Program-made: the position numbers and the translations under genes
The notes under the pieces: model-generated
Database searches by the model: none
Told to the model about the DNA's origin: nothing
What the model saw: only the letters and a program-made list of their open reading frames with translations
Part shown: in pieces, positions 1 to 13,975 of the stretch
Position numbering within the stretch: position 1 is the first letter of the stretch
Layout: every line of letters begins with the position of its first letter
Assembly: GCA_005880875.1 (NCBI GenBank)
Contig: VBJI01000083.1
Coordinates: 1 to 48,452 of the forward strand
Direction of reading: 5' to 3'
DNA from: Chloroflexota bacterium
GTDB taxonomy: Bacteria > Chloroflexota > Dormibacteria > CF-121
DNA: 48,452 bases

Positions 1-1
1 C

Positions 2-184
2 AACTTCCCGCTACCGCCGTCCGCCCAGACGGCCGGGATCAAGCGGGTGGTCTACGATGCCGCGACCGTCAACCAGCGCAGCATCCATGCGGTGCTCGTC
101 GACGTGGTCAACCCACGGATCTCGACGCACCATGACCCGGACAAGCTGGCCCGCGCCATCATGAAAAAGATCTGGCACTCCTGA
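2..184 (+). CDS. C-terminal end of an unrecognised protein (partial)
   Basis: An open frame enters from the left edge and stops at the TGA at 182-184, giving the last 60 residues of a protein. It ends in a short basic segment (KLARAIMKKIWHS) and contains no motif I can assign to a family. Its 3' end overlaps the 3' end of the opposite-strand PAP2 gene by 26 bases, so the two genes converge. The start and function lie outside the window. That it is coding is supported by the uninterrupted frame and GC-rich third positions only. Confidence 0.55.
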   Translation, partial: NFPLPPSAQTAGIKRVVYDAATVNQRSIHAVLVDVVNPRISTHHDPDKLARAIMKKIWHS

Positions 185-1070
185 GCCGCACCCAGCCCCC
201 GGTAAAGGCATCTTCACCGAAGAACGCGGCCAGCGTGAAGATCGCGCCGCCGATGATGTCGACGACATAGTGCTCGCCAAGGTAGACGATGCTCAGCCAG
301 ACGCACGCCGTGTAGACCAGCGTCGGCCAGGCGCGCCGCCCCCACAACCGTAGGGCGAAGAGCGTACCCAGCAGGGGGAAGGCGGCGTGCAGCGATGGCA
401 TCGCGGCGTACTGGTTCGGGGTCAGCCAGTGGTAGATGGTGGCCGGAATGGGGACGCCCGGAAGATCGGTGAAGCTGGGCAGGGTGTGGTCGATGATCTT
501 CGCGACGCCGGGAACGGCCTTCCAGGGCGGGGCCACCGGCAGCAGGAGATAAAACACGAAGGCGGCGAAGGACATCGCGATGAGCGCCCGGGAGAACCGT
601 AAGAATGTCCGCCGATCGACGATCCAGAACAAATATCCGAGCCCGAGCGGGAAGGCGAAGTGCAGGAAGTAGAACATGGTGGCCGCGATGTCGTACCAGC
701 TCACCTGACCGGCATGGTAAAAGCCCTGCTGCAATTCCAGGCTAGACACCGTTCCGAAGCTGATCCATCGCTCGAGGCCGGTCACGTCGTGGATGGGCAT
801 CCCGAATTTGCCGCCCAGGCCACGCAGATACTCGTAGGAGAGAAACAAGACCAGGAATGGGATCCAATCCGCGAGGAACAGGCGGGCCCGCCCCAGCACC
901 AGGGCGGCGATCAGCATCAGGATCAGCAGGCGTTCGGGTGAGACGGAGAGGTGGAGGACGAACACCATGAAGAGAGTGACCACGCCCAGGTAGCCAGCCA
1001 CGAGCGAGGGGAGGAGCCAGGCCCGCCGGCGGCGGACGGAGGGCCGCGCGGAGGCGTCAGCCGGCTGCAC
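159..1070 (-). CDS. PAP2-superfamily membrane phosphatase / inositol-phosphorylceramide synthase-like
   Basis: This is a 303-residue polytopic membrane protein with about six hydrophobic segments. The C-terminal half has the PAP2-type signature: PSLHAAFP (about residues 226-233) followed by a second histidine in GEHYVVDIIGG (about 266-276). These fit the second and third phosphatase motifs of the PAP2_3 / inositol-phosphorylceramide synthase branch, which hydrolyse or transfer lipid phosphate head groups at the outer membrane face. Substrate cannot be read from sequence. The start is a GTG at 1070 with no Shine-Dalgarno; TAAGCT lies six bases upstream (1077-1082), suggesting a leaderless transcript. 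It is divergent from the response regulator and convergent with the partial gene at the left edge. Confidence 0.8.
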   Translation of the reverse strand: MQPADASARPSVRRRRAWLLPSLVAGYLGVVTLFMVFVLHLSVSPERLLILMLIAALVLGRARLFLADWIPFLVLFLSYEYLRGLGGKFGMPIHDVTGLERWISFGTVSSLELQQGFYHAGQVSWYDIAATMFYFLHFAFPLGLGYLFWIVDRRTFLRFSRALIAMSFAAFVFYLLLPVAPPWKAVPGVAKIIDHTLPSFTDLPGVPIPATIYHWLTPNQYAAMPSLHAAFPLLGTLFALRLWGRRAWPTLVYTACVWLSIVYLGEHYVVDIIGGAIFTLAAFFGEDAFTGGWVRLRSARSFS

Positions 1071-1151
1071 CGAACGAGCTTAATTAAAGGCGGCTGAGAA
1101 GCTGTCCGGAAGATGGGATTTGGCGAAAACCGCCGTTATATTGAGGCCAAA

Positions 1152-1856
1152 ATGGCGGAGCCCGCCCCGGACGCCACGTCCGCCGCCCGCAGCCCGCGGG
1201 TCCTCGTCGTCGACGACGAGCGCAGCATTGTCGACTTTATTCGGCTGGGGCTGCAGTACGAGGGCTTCCAGGTGCAAACGGCCCCCGACGGACAGGCGGC
1301 GCTGCGGCTGATCAGCGAATTCAAGCCGCACGTGGTGGTGCTCGACATCATGATGCCGAAACTCGACGGGCTGGCGGTGACCGAGGCGATCCGCGGCAAC
1401 AAAGACACCGGCGTCATCATCCTGTCCGCCCGTGACGAGGTGCAGGACCGGATCAAGGGGCTGGAGGTTGGGGCGGATGACTACCTGGTCAAACCCTTCG
1501 ACTTCGGCGAGCTGCTGGCTCGAATCCGAGCGGTCATGCGCCGCCGGAATCCGAACGCCGGACCGCAGCTACAGGTGCAGGACGTGACGATGGACGAAGC
1601 CACCCGCGAAGTTCGGCGCGACGGCCGCGCGATTGAGCTTTCCGCTCGGGAGTTCGACCTTCTGCGACTGCTGCTGATGCACCCCAACCAGGTGCTGCCC
1701 CGCGACCGCATCCTCGACCAGGTCTGGGGTTATAACTTCTTCGGCGACGCCAACAACGTCGAGGTCTATATCCGGTATCTCCGCCAGAAGCTTGGCGACG
1801 AAAAGCACGCGCTGATCCAGACGGTGCGGGGAGTCGGATACCGGATCAAAGCATGA
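1152..1856 (+). CDS. OmpR/PhoB-family response regulator
   Basis: A 234-residue two-domain transcription factor. The receiver domain (about 16-130) has the acidic pair DD at 21-22, the phospho-acceptor D65 in VVVLDIMMPK, and the lysine in LVKPF. The C-terminal winged-helix domain carries ELSAREFDLLRLLLMHP and the VRGVGYRI end typical of the OmpR class. An in-frame ATG lies further upstream at 1113, but the start at 1152 has GAGG seven to eight bases before it and begins just before the receiver fold. TATATT at 1137-1142 could be its -10. It is followed after 19 bases by a histidine kinase, so the two form a two-component system acting on unknown targets. Confidence 0.93.
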   Translation: MAEPAPDATSAARSPRVLVVDDERSIVDFIRLGLQYEGFQVQTAPDGQAALRLISEFKPHVVVLDIMMPKLDGLAVTEAIRGNKDTGVIILSARDEVQDRIKGLEVGADDYLVKPFDFGELLARIRAVMRRRNPNAGPQLQVQDVTMDEATREVRRDGRAIELSAREFDLLRLLLMHPNQVLPRDRILDQVWGYNFFGDANNVEVYIRYLRQKLGDEKHALIQTVRGVGYRIKA

Positions 1857-1875
1857 CCCGGGCGTCGCGCGGCTC

Positions 1876-3327
1876 GTGATGTCGCGTTTCCGCTCGCTCC
1901 GCTGGCGGCTCACGTTTCTCTATCTCGGACTCCTGTCTGTTCTTCTGCTGGCCGGCGGGGTGGCGCAGTATTTCGCCGCCCGCGAGGTGCTCTTCCGCAC
2001 CAACGCCGATGCGCTGAGCAGCGAGTACGCCGCCGATCTTCTGGCGTTCCGACGGCAGATCGGCACCACCGCGCGGCCAGCCGCGGCACTTCGGGCCCTG
2101 ATGCTCTCGAAACAATTCGCCACGGAGCTGGCCTCGGGCCATACCTCGGCGGCCATCTTCGATGCGAACGGCGGACAGTGGCAAGCCGTATCTGCCGGGA
2201 TCACCCCGAATCAGCCGCCTCCGACCCTGACCACGACGGATTACCTGACTGCGATCCGCACCAAACCGAAGGCTTACTACCTGGCCACCGCGGCCGATGG
2301 CTCCACGCATCTGGCCGTCCTCAACGTGATTCGCGTGGGGACCAAGCCTGTCGGGGTCGTGCAATTGTCGATCCCCACCGCCGTCATCGACCAGACATTG
2401 CAGGCGGACCGCCAGCTGGCGATCGTCGGCTCGCTCCTGGTGCTGCTGGTGGCTCTGCTGCTCAGCCCGCTGATCATCGGTCGCGGACTGCGACCGCTGG
2501 AGCAGATGTCGACCAGCGCTGGTGCGCTGGCAGCGGGCGACTATAAGCAGCGAGTCAGCGTGCCGAAAACCCAGGACGAAATCGGGAAACTCGCCGCCGC
2601 CTTCAACCAGATGGCGGCCGGGATCGATCAGGCGTTTGAGGTCCGCCGCCAGGCCGAGGCCGAGATGCGCCACTTCGTGGCGGACGCCTCCCACGAGCTG
2701 CGCACACCGCTAACCTCGATCGCCGGCTACATCGACGTGCTCGGCCGGCGGCAGAGCGTCGACGCGGAGACCCTGCAGGCGTCGCTGGCGGCGATGCAGC
2801 AGGAGAGCGCCCGGATGACGCGCCTGGTCAACGACCTGCTCACCCTCACCCGCTTCGAGTCGGGCAGGGCGACCCAGCGCCTGCGAGTGCCACTCGATCG
2901 ATTCATCAACCAGGCGCTCGACGAGCTCAGCCTCGCCGAGAAAGGCGCAACGGAATCCCGCGACATTCAGCCCGGCATCGCGGTGAATGCCGATCCCGAG
3001 GCCCTCAAGCAGGTCGTCACCAACCTGGCCCAGAACGCATTGAAGTATGCCCCGGGCGCTCCGCAGCGCTGGACCGTGTTCGCCGCGGACGGCCGCGCGG
3101 CCATCCGGGTCCAGGACGGCGGCCCGGGTATCTCGCGCCAGGATCTGCCGCACATCTTCGAACGCTTCTACCGGGGGGAGAAAGCACGCGACCGATCCAC
3201 CGGTGGGTCGGGGCTCGGTCTCGCCATCGCGAAGTCGATCGTCGAGGCGCACCACGGCAGCATCGAGGCCGAGAGCGAGCCCGGCAGCGGGGCTACCTTC
3301 ACCGCCTGGCTCCCGCTGGCCGCATAG
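1876..3327 (+). CDS. Membrane sensor histidine kinase
   Basis: A 483-residue sensor kinase paired with the upstream regulator. Visible order: an N-terminal membrane helix (about 12-35), a periplasmic sensor region (about 36-178), a second helix (about 181-203), HAMP (about 203-255), HisKA with phospho-acceptor H273 in ADASHELRTPLT, and the HATPase domain with the N box (NLAQNALKYAP, about 383-393), G1 (DGGPGI) and G2 (GGSGLGLA, about 443-450). All catalytic elements are intact. The start is GTG at 1876 or the adjacent ATG at 1879. The sensor domain has no recognisable ligand motif. The gene ends two bases from the convergent RidA-like gene. Confidence 0.93.
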   Translation: MMSRFRSLRWRLTFLYLGLLSVLLLAGGVAQYFAAREVLFRTNADALSSEYAADLLAFRRQIGTTARPAAALRALMLSKQFATELASGHTSAAIFDANGGQWQAVSAGITPNQPPPTLTTTDYLTAIRTKPKAYYLATAADGSTHLAVLNVIRVGTKPVGVVQLSIPTAVIDQTLQADRQLAIVGSLLVLLVALLLSPLIIGRGLRPLEQMSTSAGALAAGDYKQRVSVPKTQDEIGKLAAAFNQMAAGIDQAFEVRRQAEAEMRHFVADASHELRTPLTSIAGYIDVLGRRQSVDAETLQASLAAMQQESARMTRLVNDLLTLTRFESGRATQRLRVPLDRFINQALDELSLAEKGATESRDIQPGIAVNADPEALKQVVTNLAQNALKYAPGAPQRWTVFAADGRAAIRVQDGGPGISRQDLPHIFERFYRGEKARDRSTGGSGLGLAIAKSIVEAHHGSIEAESEPGSGATFTAWLPLAA

Positions 3328-3329
3328 GC

Positions 3330-3794
3330 TCAGCGCTTCAGGCGGACGATCGCCGAGATTTCGACCGGCGCGCCGAGCGGAAGTTCGCTGGTGCCCAGCG
3401 CCTGGCGGGTATGGCGGCCGCGCTCGCCGAAGACCTTGTAGATCAGGTCCGATGCCCCATTGAGGACCTTGGGCTGTTCTTCGAACCCGGCTGCCGATCG
3501 CACGAATCCACTCAGCTGAATGAACTGTTCGACCTGGTCGAGCGAGCCGGCGTGCTGCCGGATCAGCGCCATGATGTTGAGGGCGCAGATCTCGGCGGCT
3601 CGGGCGGCGTCCTTGACGCTCACGTCGGCGCCGACCACGCCCTTGACCTTCAGCTCCCCATTCCAAAACGGAACGACGCCCGACGTGTAGAGCAGCTCGC
3701 CAACCTGCTGCACTGGCACGTAGGAAGCCAGGGGCTTGGGCGGCTCCGGAAGCTCGATGCCGAGTGTTCGCAGGGTTGCCTCAGCGGAATCCAT
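3330..3794 (-). CDS. RidA/YjgF-family protein
   Basis: A 154-residue protein of the YjgF/YER057c/UK114 superfamily, in the longer subfamily that begins LGIELPEPPKPLASYVPV. The conserved core is present: LLYTSGVVP near residue 40, the NIMALIRQHAGSLDQVEQF helix, and the C-terminal RHTRQALGTSELPLGAPVEI with the arginine used by RidA enzymes. Canonical RidA hydrolyses reactive enamine/imine intermediates from PLP enzymes; whether this subfamily does the same is not established from sequence. No signal peptide. It is transcribed alone, convergent with the histidine kinase. Confidence 0.9.
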   Translation of the reverse strand: MDSAEATLRTLGIELPEPPKPLASYVPVQQVGELLYTSGVVPFWNGELKVKGVVGADVSVKDAARAAEICALNIMALIRQHAGSLDQVEQFIQLSGFVRSAAGFEEQPKVLNGASDLIYKVFGERGRHTRQALGTSELPLGAPVEISAIVRLKR

Positions 3795-3954
3795 GTTCAG
3801 GACTCGCCTCGAGCGGGTGGTAAGCAGGCGCGATCGACCTCCTGAGCCCGCGTCCGGCTGGCTGTAGCCCAGAGGGTACTGGCGACGGCCACGATGCGCC
3901 AGCCTGAAGCGGTGAAAAGATGGTTAACCACCCAGCCCGCTTCGTCACAGCGGG
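3795..3954. other. Intergenic region, possible weak hairpin
   Basis: This 160-base gap lies between the RidA-like gene start and the end of the BNR-repeat gene, both on the minus strand. It holds a small inverted repeat (CCCGCT / AGCGGG, about 3931-3949) just past the BNR stop, without a T-run, which could be a weak terminator. No small ORF with a ribosome binding site, tRNA or other structure was seen. Confidence 0.3.
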
Positions 3955-5238
3955 TCACGGACGGAAGGCGCGGCGGTTCTCACGTCCGATTCGGCGACGA
4001 CGAGCCAGGACCACGACAACGAGCGCCAGCAACACCGCCAGGGCGATGCCGTAGGTGCCGACGGCCGGGGAGCCGCCGGATCGGCGCACCGGGGCAGGGC
4101 CCGCGAGGCTTGGAGCCGGGGTCCCCGAAGCCCGGATGGTACCCGACGGCCCGGCGGTCGGGGTGACGCCGGCCACGGTGGCCGCCGGGTCCGCGATCCG
4201 GTAGGCGCCGGCGGAGTCATCGGTCGGGTTCCAGGTCGCCGCCACGACCTGTGCCTGGTTGAGCGGCTGGAGCGCCATGGCGGTGATCCGAGGCTTGACC
4301 GGCAGGCCAGCCCCAAGGCTCGTCCAGCTGGCGCCCCGGTCCAATGAGCGAAAGACGCCGCCGTTGCCCTGGTCCCCATCGCTGCCGATGTAGATCTGGT
4401 CTGGGTTCGCGGGATTGAAGAGCGCGATATTGAAGTCCGTCGTCGGCAGGCCGCTCAGCGGCGCCCAGGTAACACCGCGGTCATCGGTGCGGAACAGACC
4501 CTGCGAGGTGCCGGCGAGCACCGGGGGATCGGAGCCGCCCGACGGTGCCCCGGCGACCGCCAGCGACGCGACGACGGCGTCGCCAGGAAAGCTGCCCTTT
4601 ACCACTGCCCAACTTCCGCCCGTTCCCTCGCTCTTCAACAGGTACCCGGCGCCGGCCGAGCCGTTGTCGGCGCCGGCGAAAAGGCTCACGCCGGCGGCCT
4701 GCGGCAGGATGGCCACGGCAGCGATGCTGAGAGAATCGAGGCCGAGCGCGTGCCAGCTGCCGGCGCCGTCGTCGGAGTAGGAGACGCCCTGCGCCGTTCC
4801 CACGAGCAGCAGGCCGCTCGACAGATCGATGGCACGCACGTCGAGGTTGTTCAGCCCATGGTTCTGTTGGGCCCAGGTCTTTCCTTCGTCGACTGATTTG
4901 TAGAGCCCGGCGGTCTGGGTGCCGGCATAGACCGTCGATGGCTGCTTCGGATCGAAGCGCACCACCCAGGCCGCGTTGACATCCGGGATGGCCGAGACCC
5001 AGGTGGCCCCGGAATCGGTGCTGCGAAGCACGCCCCGGCCCTGGGTTGCCGCCAGCAAGACGCTCGGATGCGTTGACGAAACGGCGATCGACCAGACGGG
5101 GCGATCCGCGCTACCCGGCTTTTGGGCGCCGGTCGATGTCCAACGGGCGTCCGCCGCAGCAACGGTCGCGAGCGTGAGGAGCAACCCGGCGGCCAGCGTG
5201 ATGAGCGTGAACAGGACGATGTGGCGCGGAAGTCTCAC
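3955..5238 (-). CDS. Secreted, C-terminally anchored BNR/sortilin-type beta-propeller repeat protein
   Basis: About 427 residues. An N-terminal signal peptide or anchor (hydrophobic run HIVLFTLITLAAGLLLTLAT, then AAADA) precedes a series of Asp-box-like repeats: STDSGATW, SVDEGKTW, SDDGAGSW, TDDRGVTW and SLDRGASW. Such repeats mark BNR/WD40-like beta-propellers of the YCF48/sortilin/sialidase type. The C-terminus has a low-complexity linker, one membrane helix (IALAVLLALVVVVLA) and a cytoplasmic RRRRIGRENRR tail, so the propeller should face outside and be anchored. No sialidase active site is evident; a binding role is more likely. The start is taken at GTG 5238, directly before the signal peptide. 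The same frame is open to an ATG at 5295, which would add a polar extension. Confidence 0.75.
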   Translation of the reverse strand: MRLPRHIVLFTLITLAAGLLLTLATVAAADARWTSTGAQKPGSADRPVWSIAVSSTHPSVLLAATQGRGVLRSTDSGATWVSAIPDVNAAWVVRFDPKQPSTVYAGTQTAGLYKSVDEGKTWAQQNHGLNNLDVRAIDLSSGLLLVGTAQGVSYSDDGAGSWHALGLDSLSIAAVAILPQAAGVSLFAGADNGSAGAGYLLKSEGTGGSWAVVKGSFPGDAVVASLAVAGAPSGGSDPPVLAGTSQGLFRTDDRGVTWAPLSGLPTTDFNIALFNPANPDQIYIGSDGDQGNGGVFRSLDRGASWTSLGAGLPVKPRITAMALQPLNQAQVVAATWNPTDDSAGAYRIADPAATVAGVTPTAGPSGTIRASGTPAPSLAGPAPVRRSGGSPAVGTYGIALAVLLALVVVVLARRRRIGRENRRAFRP

Positions 5239-5345
5239 GTGGGTGCCCGGAAAAACGGAGTAAGGATAGCAGACGATCCGGCTGAACCGACACATGGTTT
5301 GGACGCAGCGTCCAGCGCAGGGGCCTGATTCGCCAGATGCTCGAC

Positions 5346-5351
5346 TACAAT
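5346..5351 (+). promoter_or_regulatory. -10-like hexamer TACAAT of the RnfD-like gene
   Basis: TACAAT stands exactly six bases before an in-frame GTG at 5358. The same spacing recurs before several other starts in this window and suggests transcription begins at the start codon. No convincing -35 element is visible. Confidence 0.45.
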
Positions 5352-5357
5352 GCTCGC

Positions 5358-10647
<5,290 letters not shown>

Positions 10648-10651
<4 letters not shown>

Positions 10652-10950
10652 GCGGACGTGACCATCAGCGGGATGCGCGCTCTGACATCCCGATGCAGCT
10701 TCACGTGGGCGGTGCCCGGCCCCATCGCCTTGACCGGCTCGTCGAACTCGATCTTGCGGCGGTCGAGCGTGATGCCGTGCTGTTGCTTGAGCGCCGACGC
10801 CACGTCGGCGTTGGTCACGGCGCCGAACAGCTTGCCATCCTTGCCGCTCCGAAGTTTCAGCACCACCTGCGCGGCTTCGAGCCGGACGGCGAGCGCCTTG
10901 GCGTCATCCACCTCGCGCTGCTCGACGTCCTCGATGAGCACAACTTTCAT
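10648..10950 (-). CDS. rplI: Ribosomal protein bL9, internally deleted
   Basis: A 100-residue version of bL9, which is normally about 148. The first ten residues (MKVVLIEDVE) match the family start. The sequence then jumps directly to the far side of the linker (REVDDAKALAVRLEA) and the intact C-terminal domain (GKDGKLFGAVTNADVA ... VKLHRDVRARIPLMV). The missing ~45 residues include the GYARNxLxP segment that contacts 23S rRNA, so this product should not bind normally. The deletion keeps the frame. A good ribosome binding site (GGGAGGT) precedes the ATG at 10950. The gene overlaps the upstream DUF1232 gene by four bases and touches dnaB, the usual rplI-dnaB order. It is either a true deletion or an assembly error. 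Confidence 0.85.
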
Positions 10951-11345
10951 GCCGACCTCCCTCTCGCCCGCGTGACCGCCAGCCCCCGCTGGCGCAGCTC
11001 GCCAAGTCGAGACCGCAGCCCCTCGCGCCCGTTGCGCAAATCCTGGTCGAACACGCTGGTTCCCAGCGCGATCCGTTCCTGATGCTCCGCAACGACATCC
11101 TTCGGCGCCTTCTCGACGAACATCCGGACGGCCAGTACGGTCAGGGCGACGGCATCCATCTCGCCGAAGATCGGCAGCCGGAGCGGCACGTCGACCACCG
11201 GGTTGAGGATCAGCGCCATCGCGGCGGCGAGCGCCACTTTGTTGCGTTGCGGGACGCGCGGATCTCGATAGAGACAGTAGGTGAGCTTTCCATATCGAGG
11301 CAGCTCTCGAGCGATCCGCCGGAGCAGCCGAAGACTGAGCAGCAT
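10947..11345 (-). CDS. DUF1232 / YkvA-family small membrane protein
   Basis: A 132-residue protein with the DUF1232 pattern LPRYGKLTYCLYRDPRVPQRNK followed by a hydrophobic helix (ALAAAMALILNPVVDVP) and a second one (MDAVALTVLAVRMFV). The family's function is unknown; members are small integral membrane proteins. GAGG precedes the ATG at 11345. It heads the run into rplI, dnaB and purA, overlapping rplI by four bases, so its expression is coupled to replication and ribosome genes here. A basic C-terminal tail follows the helices. Confidence 0.82.
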   Translation of the reverse strand: MLLSLRLLRRIARELPRYGKLTYCLYRDPRVPQRNKVALAAAMALILNPVVDVPLRLPIFGEMDAVALTVLAVRMFVEKAPKDVVAEHQERIALGTSVFDQDLRNGREGLRSRLGELRQRGLAVTRARGRSA

Positions 11346-11522
11346 GCTTCCTCTATATCCCCGCGAGTCCAGCGCATCGAGTCGGTTCCGCTGCGCTTAG
11401 GCGTCGCAGATTTTACCAGAGCACAAGCCTACGCAACCGTTGTGACAGCTGTCTGTCGCAAGTCGTCCACCACTTGCACCGAGGGCCTGTGGATAGGCAC
11501 TGGAAAACCTCCCTGACAGGCC
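11346..11522 (-). promoter_or_regulatory. Leader/promoter region of the DUF1232-rplI-dnaB-purA run
   Basis: This 177-base gap lies upstream of the DUF1232 gene. On the minus strand TTGCGT (11431-11436) and TAAAAT (11410-11415) are separated by 15 bases, a weak sigma70-type match about 65 bases before the ATG. Next to the exchanger stop a 7-bp inverted repeat (GGCCTGT 11484-11490 / ACAGGCC 11516-11522) could form a hairpin ending the upstream operon, without a T-run. No ORF or tRNA was found. Confidence 0.35.
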
Positions 11523-12515
11523 TCAACGGAGGATGACGACGACGAAAATCAGGTAGCCGGCGATCAGCACGAGGCCGCTCCAGCGATTCAGTCCTCGCCC
11601 CGCGTAGCCGAGTCCGATCGCGACCGCGGTTAGCGCCGTGAGCCAGGCGATATCGGCCATCGCGCCTGGCGCCGACGCCAGCCCACCGATCAACACGGCT
11701 GGCAGACTGACGCCGGCCAGCAGGTTGAGCGTGTTGCTGTTGAAGGCGAGACTCACCACGGCCGTCCCGTTCCCCGACAGCGCCATGCGGGTGGCGGCGT
11801 AGGCATTCGGCAGGCTCGTGATCGCCGCCAGCGCCACTGCCCCGAGAAACACTCGCGAGAGATGCCAGTGATCGCCCAGCACCAGCGCGCCGTTCACCAT
11901 GGCGATGCTCCCCGCCACGATCGCCGCGATCGACGGGACGATCCACCAGACCGGGCCCCACAAGTCCTGCAAGCGCTCGCTGCGTTTGAGCTCACCGTGA
12001 ATGACGCGGGCCGCGGCCGCCAGCCGGTGTCGCATCGTCCGCGGCAGGAAAAGGTGCTCGACTCGATGCGGTTCGGCCGCGAGCAGGAACACATAGAAAA
12101 GGAAGACGCCGAGGAGCAAAACCAGCGCAGCCAGGGGCGCCAGCCGCACTAGCAGAAGCAGGCCAATCACCAGGGTCGCCCAGAACGCGACGCTTCCGTC
12201 CAACACCAACAGAATCCGGCGAAAAGAAACGCGGCCAGCGACGACCGCACTGAGTCCGAGCAACGCCGCGAGATTGAACAGATTCGAGCCCAGGATCACG
12301 CCGAGGCCGACGTCTTTCGCACCCGAGGCCAGGGCGGTGATCGCCGAGGAGATCTCCGGCGCGTCGGCACCCAGCGCCGTCAGGAGGCCGACGAGACCGG
12401 CGGCCAAACCCACATTGGTCCCCAGCCGGCCGAAGCCACGGACCAGCAGCTCGCTGGCGCCCAGGCTGAGGGCCAGCCCGATCGCGAAGACGACCAATGC
12501 CAGGCCGGTCGACAC
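11523..12515 (-). CDS. Cation/Ca2+ exchanger (CaCA family)
   Basis: A 330-residue membrane protein with about ten helices and the two inverted alpha-repeats of the CaCA superfamily. The first carries GADAPEISSAITALASG and GSNLFNLAALLG; the second carries AITSLPNAYAATRMALSG and NSNTLNLLAGV. Acidic residues in the alpha repeats normally ligate Ca2+/Na+; the first repeat keeps D/E while the second has N in place of the acid, so the ion preference is uncertain. Start GTG at 12515 shares one base with the TAG of the preceding CCA-enzyme gene, so it is the last gene of the long minus-strand run beginning near 20990. Confidence 0.88.
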   Translation of the reverse strand: MSTGLALVVFAIGLALSLGASELLVRGFGRLGTNVGLAAGLVGLLTALGADAPEISSAITALASGAKDVGLGVILGSNLFNLAALLGLSAVVAGRVSFRRILLVLDGSVAFWATLVIGLLLLVRLAPLAALVLLLGVFLFYVFLLAAEPHRVEHLFLPRTMRHRLAAAARVIHGELKRSERLQDLWGPVWWIVPSIAAIVAGSIAMVNGALVLGDHWHLSRVFLGAVALAAITSLPNAYAATRMALSGNGTAVVSLAFNSNTLNLLAGVSLPAVLIGGLASAPGAMADIAWLTALTAVAIGLGYAGRGLNRWSGLVLIAGYLIFVVVILR

Positions 12516-13975
12516 TAGCCTTCGAGCAGCTCCGGATGCGCCTCAAGGTAACGCCAGGCGGCTTCGGCATCGGGTTGGAGGACTCCGTCGACGATCGCGT
12601 CTTCGAGTGCCGATTTGACCCGTCTGATCCATGGTCCGGCGGGACGCCTGGTACGGGCCATGAGGTCCTCGCCAGTGAGTGGTGAGCGGATAGCCGCAAT
12701 CGCCAGCGCATCCAGCCGGCGGATGCGCGATTCCAGGTCGTCGATCTTCTTGACGTCCGGGTAGTGGCTCGCGCGCATGTCGGCGCGCGCCAGGTCGAGC
12801 AGCCGGTTCAGCTGGTCGCCCGCATCGCGCACCAGCCGGCGGACCGCCTTGTCCTCCCAGGTTTCGGGGTCGTACTGGATCGGGCGCATATGCAGCCGAA
12901 CCAGCTTGGTGACCGCATCGATGCGCTCGCCTGGATAGCGGAGCTGCCGCAGCGCCGTGCCCGCCATCGTGGCCCCCTTTTCCTGGTGGCCGATGAAGGT
13001 CGGCTTTCCATCACGCAGCTCGTGCACCGCTGGTTTGCCCACGTCGTGGAACAGCCCGGCCAGCCGGGTGGTCAATTCCGGCGGCGTCAGCGAGGCGGTA
13101 CGCAGCGAGTGGCCGAAGACATCGTGGCTATGCCATCCTCCCTGCTGCATTCCCTTACCGGATTCGAGCTGGGGCACGATGCGGACCAGCAGCCCGGTCG
13201 CATCCAGCAGCTCGAGGCCACGCTGAACCTGCGAGGCGACCAGCAGCTTCGAAAATTCGTCGCGGATCCGCTCCATCGAGACGACAGGCGGCTGCAGCCG
13301 CGACGACTGGGCGCGAATCGCCTCTTCGACCGCGGGATCGAGCGAGAACTCCAGCGTGGTGGCAAAGCGCACGGCGCGTAGCATCCGCAAGGGATCTTCA
13401 TCGAAAGTTGTCTGCGGGTCGAGCGGCGTCATGATTCGGCGCGCCTTGAGGTCTTCGAGACCGCGGTCGGTGAGATCCAGCACCGTTCCGTCCCAGTCCA
13501 TTAGCAAGGTATTAACCGTGAAATCGCGGCGAAGGACGTCATCCTTCAAGCTGCCTGGGCTTACCTGTGGCTTCCTGCTGGTTGGTCCGTATTTCTCAGC
13601 CCGGCTTGAGACGAATTCGAGGGCATGGTCAGGATCAATGGCCAGATGAGCAGTTCCAAAGCGTTCGAAGATCACGGGTGGATTAGCCACGTGCAATGCT
13701 TGGCCCACCGCGGTGGCCAATTGCGCCGCGCCAGTGCCCTTCGACCAACGAGGAGGCAAGTCGACAACCACGAAGTCGACTTCGGGGATCCGCTTCGCGC
13801 GTTCGCCACCCAACAGCCGATCCCGCACATAGCCCCCGACCGCCACGGTTGGCAGGTTCAGCTTTTGGGCTTCCTCCCTAACAGCGGTGAAGGCGCTCTC
13901 CCATTCGGGAAGCGCCGGCGGATCAAGCCGAACGGGCATGCCGGGCGCGCAGCTGCGCAAATTCGACCGCCCCAA
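12515..13975 (-). CDS. CCA tRNA nucleotidyltransferase / poly(A) polymerase family with HD domain
   Basis: About 474-486 residues. The class II nucleotidyltransferase head has VGGYVRDRLLGG and the catalytic carboxylate pair, here EVD rather than the common DxD. It is followed by DVLRRDFTVNTLLMD, DPLRMLRAVRFA and RIRDEFSKLL, which select nucleotides. The C-terminal HD domain has HSHDVFGHSLRT, LAGLFHDVGKP and VRLHMRP. The role is adding CCA to tRNA 3' ends, or A tails; these activities cannot be separated by eye. The listed start overlaps the ROK gene by 53 bases; the ATG at 13939 (MPVRLDPPALP) is equally possible and reduces the overlap to 17. Confidence 0.92.
   Translation of the reverse strand: MGRSNLRSCAPGMPVRLDPPALPEWESAFTAVREEAQKLNLPTVAVGGYVRDRLLGGERAKRIPEVDFVVVDLPPRWSKGTGAAQLATAVGQALHVANPPVIFERFGTAHLAIDPDHALEFVSSRAEKYGPTSRKPQVSPGSLKDDVLRRDFTVNTLLMDWDGTVLDLTDRGLEDLKARRIMTPLDPQTTFDEDPLRMLRAVRFATTLEFSLDPAVEEAIRAQSSRLQPPVVSMERIRDEFSKLLVASQVQRGLELLDATGLLVRIVPQLESGKGMQQGGWHSHDVFGHSLRTASLTPPELTTRLAGLFHDVGKPAVHELRDGKPTFIGHQEKGATMAGTALRQLRYPGERIDAVTKLVRLHMRPIQYDPETWEDKAVRRLVRDAGDQLNRLLDLARADMRASHYPDVKKIDDLESRIRRLDALAIAAIRSPLTGEDLMARTRRPAGPWIRRVKSALEDAIVDGVLQPDAEAAWRYLEAHPELLEG

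Noticed and set aside
1846-2694. Long minus-strand open frame (282 residues) opposite the histidine kinase
   Set aside because: It lies wholly over a gene with all kinase motifs; its product is low-complexity with many R/H/Q and no domain. A codon-shadow frame of GC-rich DNA.
5254-5268. GTT as leaderless start of the BNR-repeat gene, six bases after TATCCT
   Set aside because: The frame and spacing fit the pattern, but GTT is not a known efficient start and a GTG at 5238 directly precedes the signal peptide.
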